This document shows, piece by piece, positions 63,329 to 64,000 of a stretch of 64,000 nucleotides of DNA (position 1 is the first letter of the stretch; the number at the start of each line of letters is the position of its first letter). The notes below the pieces were generated by a model. The model was given only the letters and a program-made list of their open reading frames with translations. It had not been told where the DNA came from and ran no database searches. The stretch comes from Tardiphaga sp052076105 (GTDB taxonomy: Bacteria > Pseudomonadota > Alphaproteobacteria > Rhizobiales > Xanthobacteraceae), in contig NZ_CP197245.1 in assembly GCF_052076105.1 (NCBI RefSeq), forward strand, positions 3,720,001 through 3,784,000, read 5' to 3'. Both the position numbers and the translations under genes were made by a program.

Positions 63329-64000
63329 CACAGATGGCCAATACGCCTGTCCTCACAGCATCCGGCATCTCGCTGACCATTGGCCAGGCCACGCTGCTCA
63401 ATCATGTCGATCTCATCGTCAACAGCGGCGAGATGGTCGCCATCGTCGGTCCCAACGGCGCCGGCAAATCAACGCTGCTGCGCCTGCTATCGGCCGATCT
63501 GCGTGCGTCGCGCGGCGCCATTACGCTAAAGGGCCGCGACCTCCATTCCTGGTCGCCTGCCGAACTGGCGATGCGGCGCGCGATGCTGTCACAACATGTC
63601 AGTGTGAGCTTCCCGTTCACGGTCGAGGAAGTCGTGCAGATGGGTCGGGGCAACCTGCCGCTGGCGTCTGCGCAATCACTCGTCGATGCCGCGATCGACG
63701 AAGTGGGCCTTGGCGACTTCCGCCATCGCGAATTACCGACGCTGTCAGGAGGCGAACAGCAGCGCGCGCATTTCGCACGCATCCTCGTGCAGCTCGCCTG
63801 CGGCGAAGCTGCGCATGGTGCTGGCATCCTGCTGCTTGACGAGCCGACATCATCTCTCGATCTGCGTCACCAGATCGAACTCGTCGAAATTTCGCGGCAG
63901 CGTGCACGCAGCGGCACGGCTGTGATCGCAGTGCTGCACGATCTCAATCTCGCAGTTCGGTTTGCCGACCGCATCATCGTGATGCGCAACGGCGCCGTTG
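63325..64000 (+). CDS. hmuV: Heme ABC transporter ATP-binding protein (cut by window end)
   Basis: 225 codons are present and the frame runs off the window at 64000; the family is about 260 residues, so roughly 35 are missing. Walker A is VGPNGAGKST, the signature is LSGGEQQRAHFARIL, Walker B is ILLLDEPTSSLD and the switch His is in VLHDLN. The ATG overlaps the hmuU stop (ATGA). It drives heme import through HmuU. Confidence 0.93.
   Translation, partial: MTQMANTPVLTASGISLTIGQATLLNHVDLIVNSGEMVAIVGPNGAGKSTLLRLLSADLRASRGAITLKGRDLHSWSPAELAMRRAMLSQHVSVSFPFTVEEVVQMGRGNLPLASAQSLVDAAIDEVGLGDFRHRELPTLSGGEQQRAHFARILVQLACGEAAHGAGILLLDEPTSSLDLRHQIELVEISRQRARSGTAVIAVLHDLNLAVRFADRIIVMRNGAV

Overview
The window reads as chromosomal DNA of a high-GC alphaproteobacterium of the Bradyrhizobium / Rhodopseudomonas / Tardiphaga group (Nitrobacteraceae). 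The basis is a PutR-PutA pair with a ~1000-residue PutA, heme-uptake genes of the Bradyrhizobium type (HmuQ-like heme oxygenase, HemP/HmuP, HmuTUV), a YcjX/YcjF pair, tandem CYP153 cytochromes P450, and many short palindromic intergenic repeats of the kind common in this family. There is no rRNA or tRNA gene, no CRISPR array and no recognisable transposase or phage gene. The genus is an inference.

Layout. 0.3-5.6 kb: a membrane GGDEF-EAL protein, an M20 amidohydrolase divergent from an SDR (two tandem operator-like repeats between them), and a zinc alcohol dehydrogenase. 5.6-6.5 kb: a gene-free stretch with a strongly structured element and an inverted repeat. 6.5-19.1 kb: a catabolic block with isovaleryl-CoA dehydrogenase, two tandem CYP153 monooxygenases, an acyl-CoA dehydrogenase, a CaiB/BaiF CoA-transferase and a MaoC/HTD2-type hydratase in one direction, then a benzoylformate decarboxylase paired with a BisC/TorA-like molybdoenzyme, and an SDR. 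19.2-27.1 kb: hemolysin III, YcjX-YcjF, and a locus carrying RidA, an ArsR-type regulator and a UGT glycosyltransferase. Between the regulator and the UGT lie degraded second copies of the 3' ends of ycjF and of the GT39 gene. This is the clearest rearrangement scar in the window.

27.2-36 kb: a three-part signalling fusion (cytochrome b-like membrane anchor, 2Fe-2S ferredoxin, class III nucleotide cyclase), a His/Gly-rich secreted peptide, a cold shock protein, a secreted protein with a possible Cys-His-Asp triad, PutR/PutA, and a second CaiB enzyme. 36-48.7 kb: a one-heme secreted protein with a 52-residue membrane peptide, a coiled-coil membrane protein, a GST, a LemA-TPM-TPM operon, an acyl-CoA synthetase, an HxlR-MATE operon, a DHA2-type MFS exporter and an orphan glycogen synthase-like protein. 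48.7-57.4 kb: a SulP transporter with STAS and cyclic-nucleotide-binding domains, a CnbZ-like deaminase, and a complete branched-chain-amino-acid-type ABC importer (livFGMHK order) divergent from a LysR regulator.

57.4-64 kb: a heme acquisition island. HutX, an IsdG-type heme oxygenase and a TonB-dependent receptor lie on the minus strand. HemP, HmuT, HmuU and HmuV lie on the plus strand, with HmuV cut by the window end. Together they bring heme across both membranes and open it in the cytoplasm. No tonB/exbBD is present in the window.

No wholly unknown multi-gene system stands out. The best candidates for something poorly described are the redox-type cyclase fusion, the duplicated-junction locus at 22.3-25.6 kb, the structured element at 5.8-6.3 kb, the mdlC-molybdoenzyme pair, and the placement of one palindromic repeat family exactly on stop codons. 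All domain calls come from reading motifs by eye; no database search was run.
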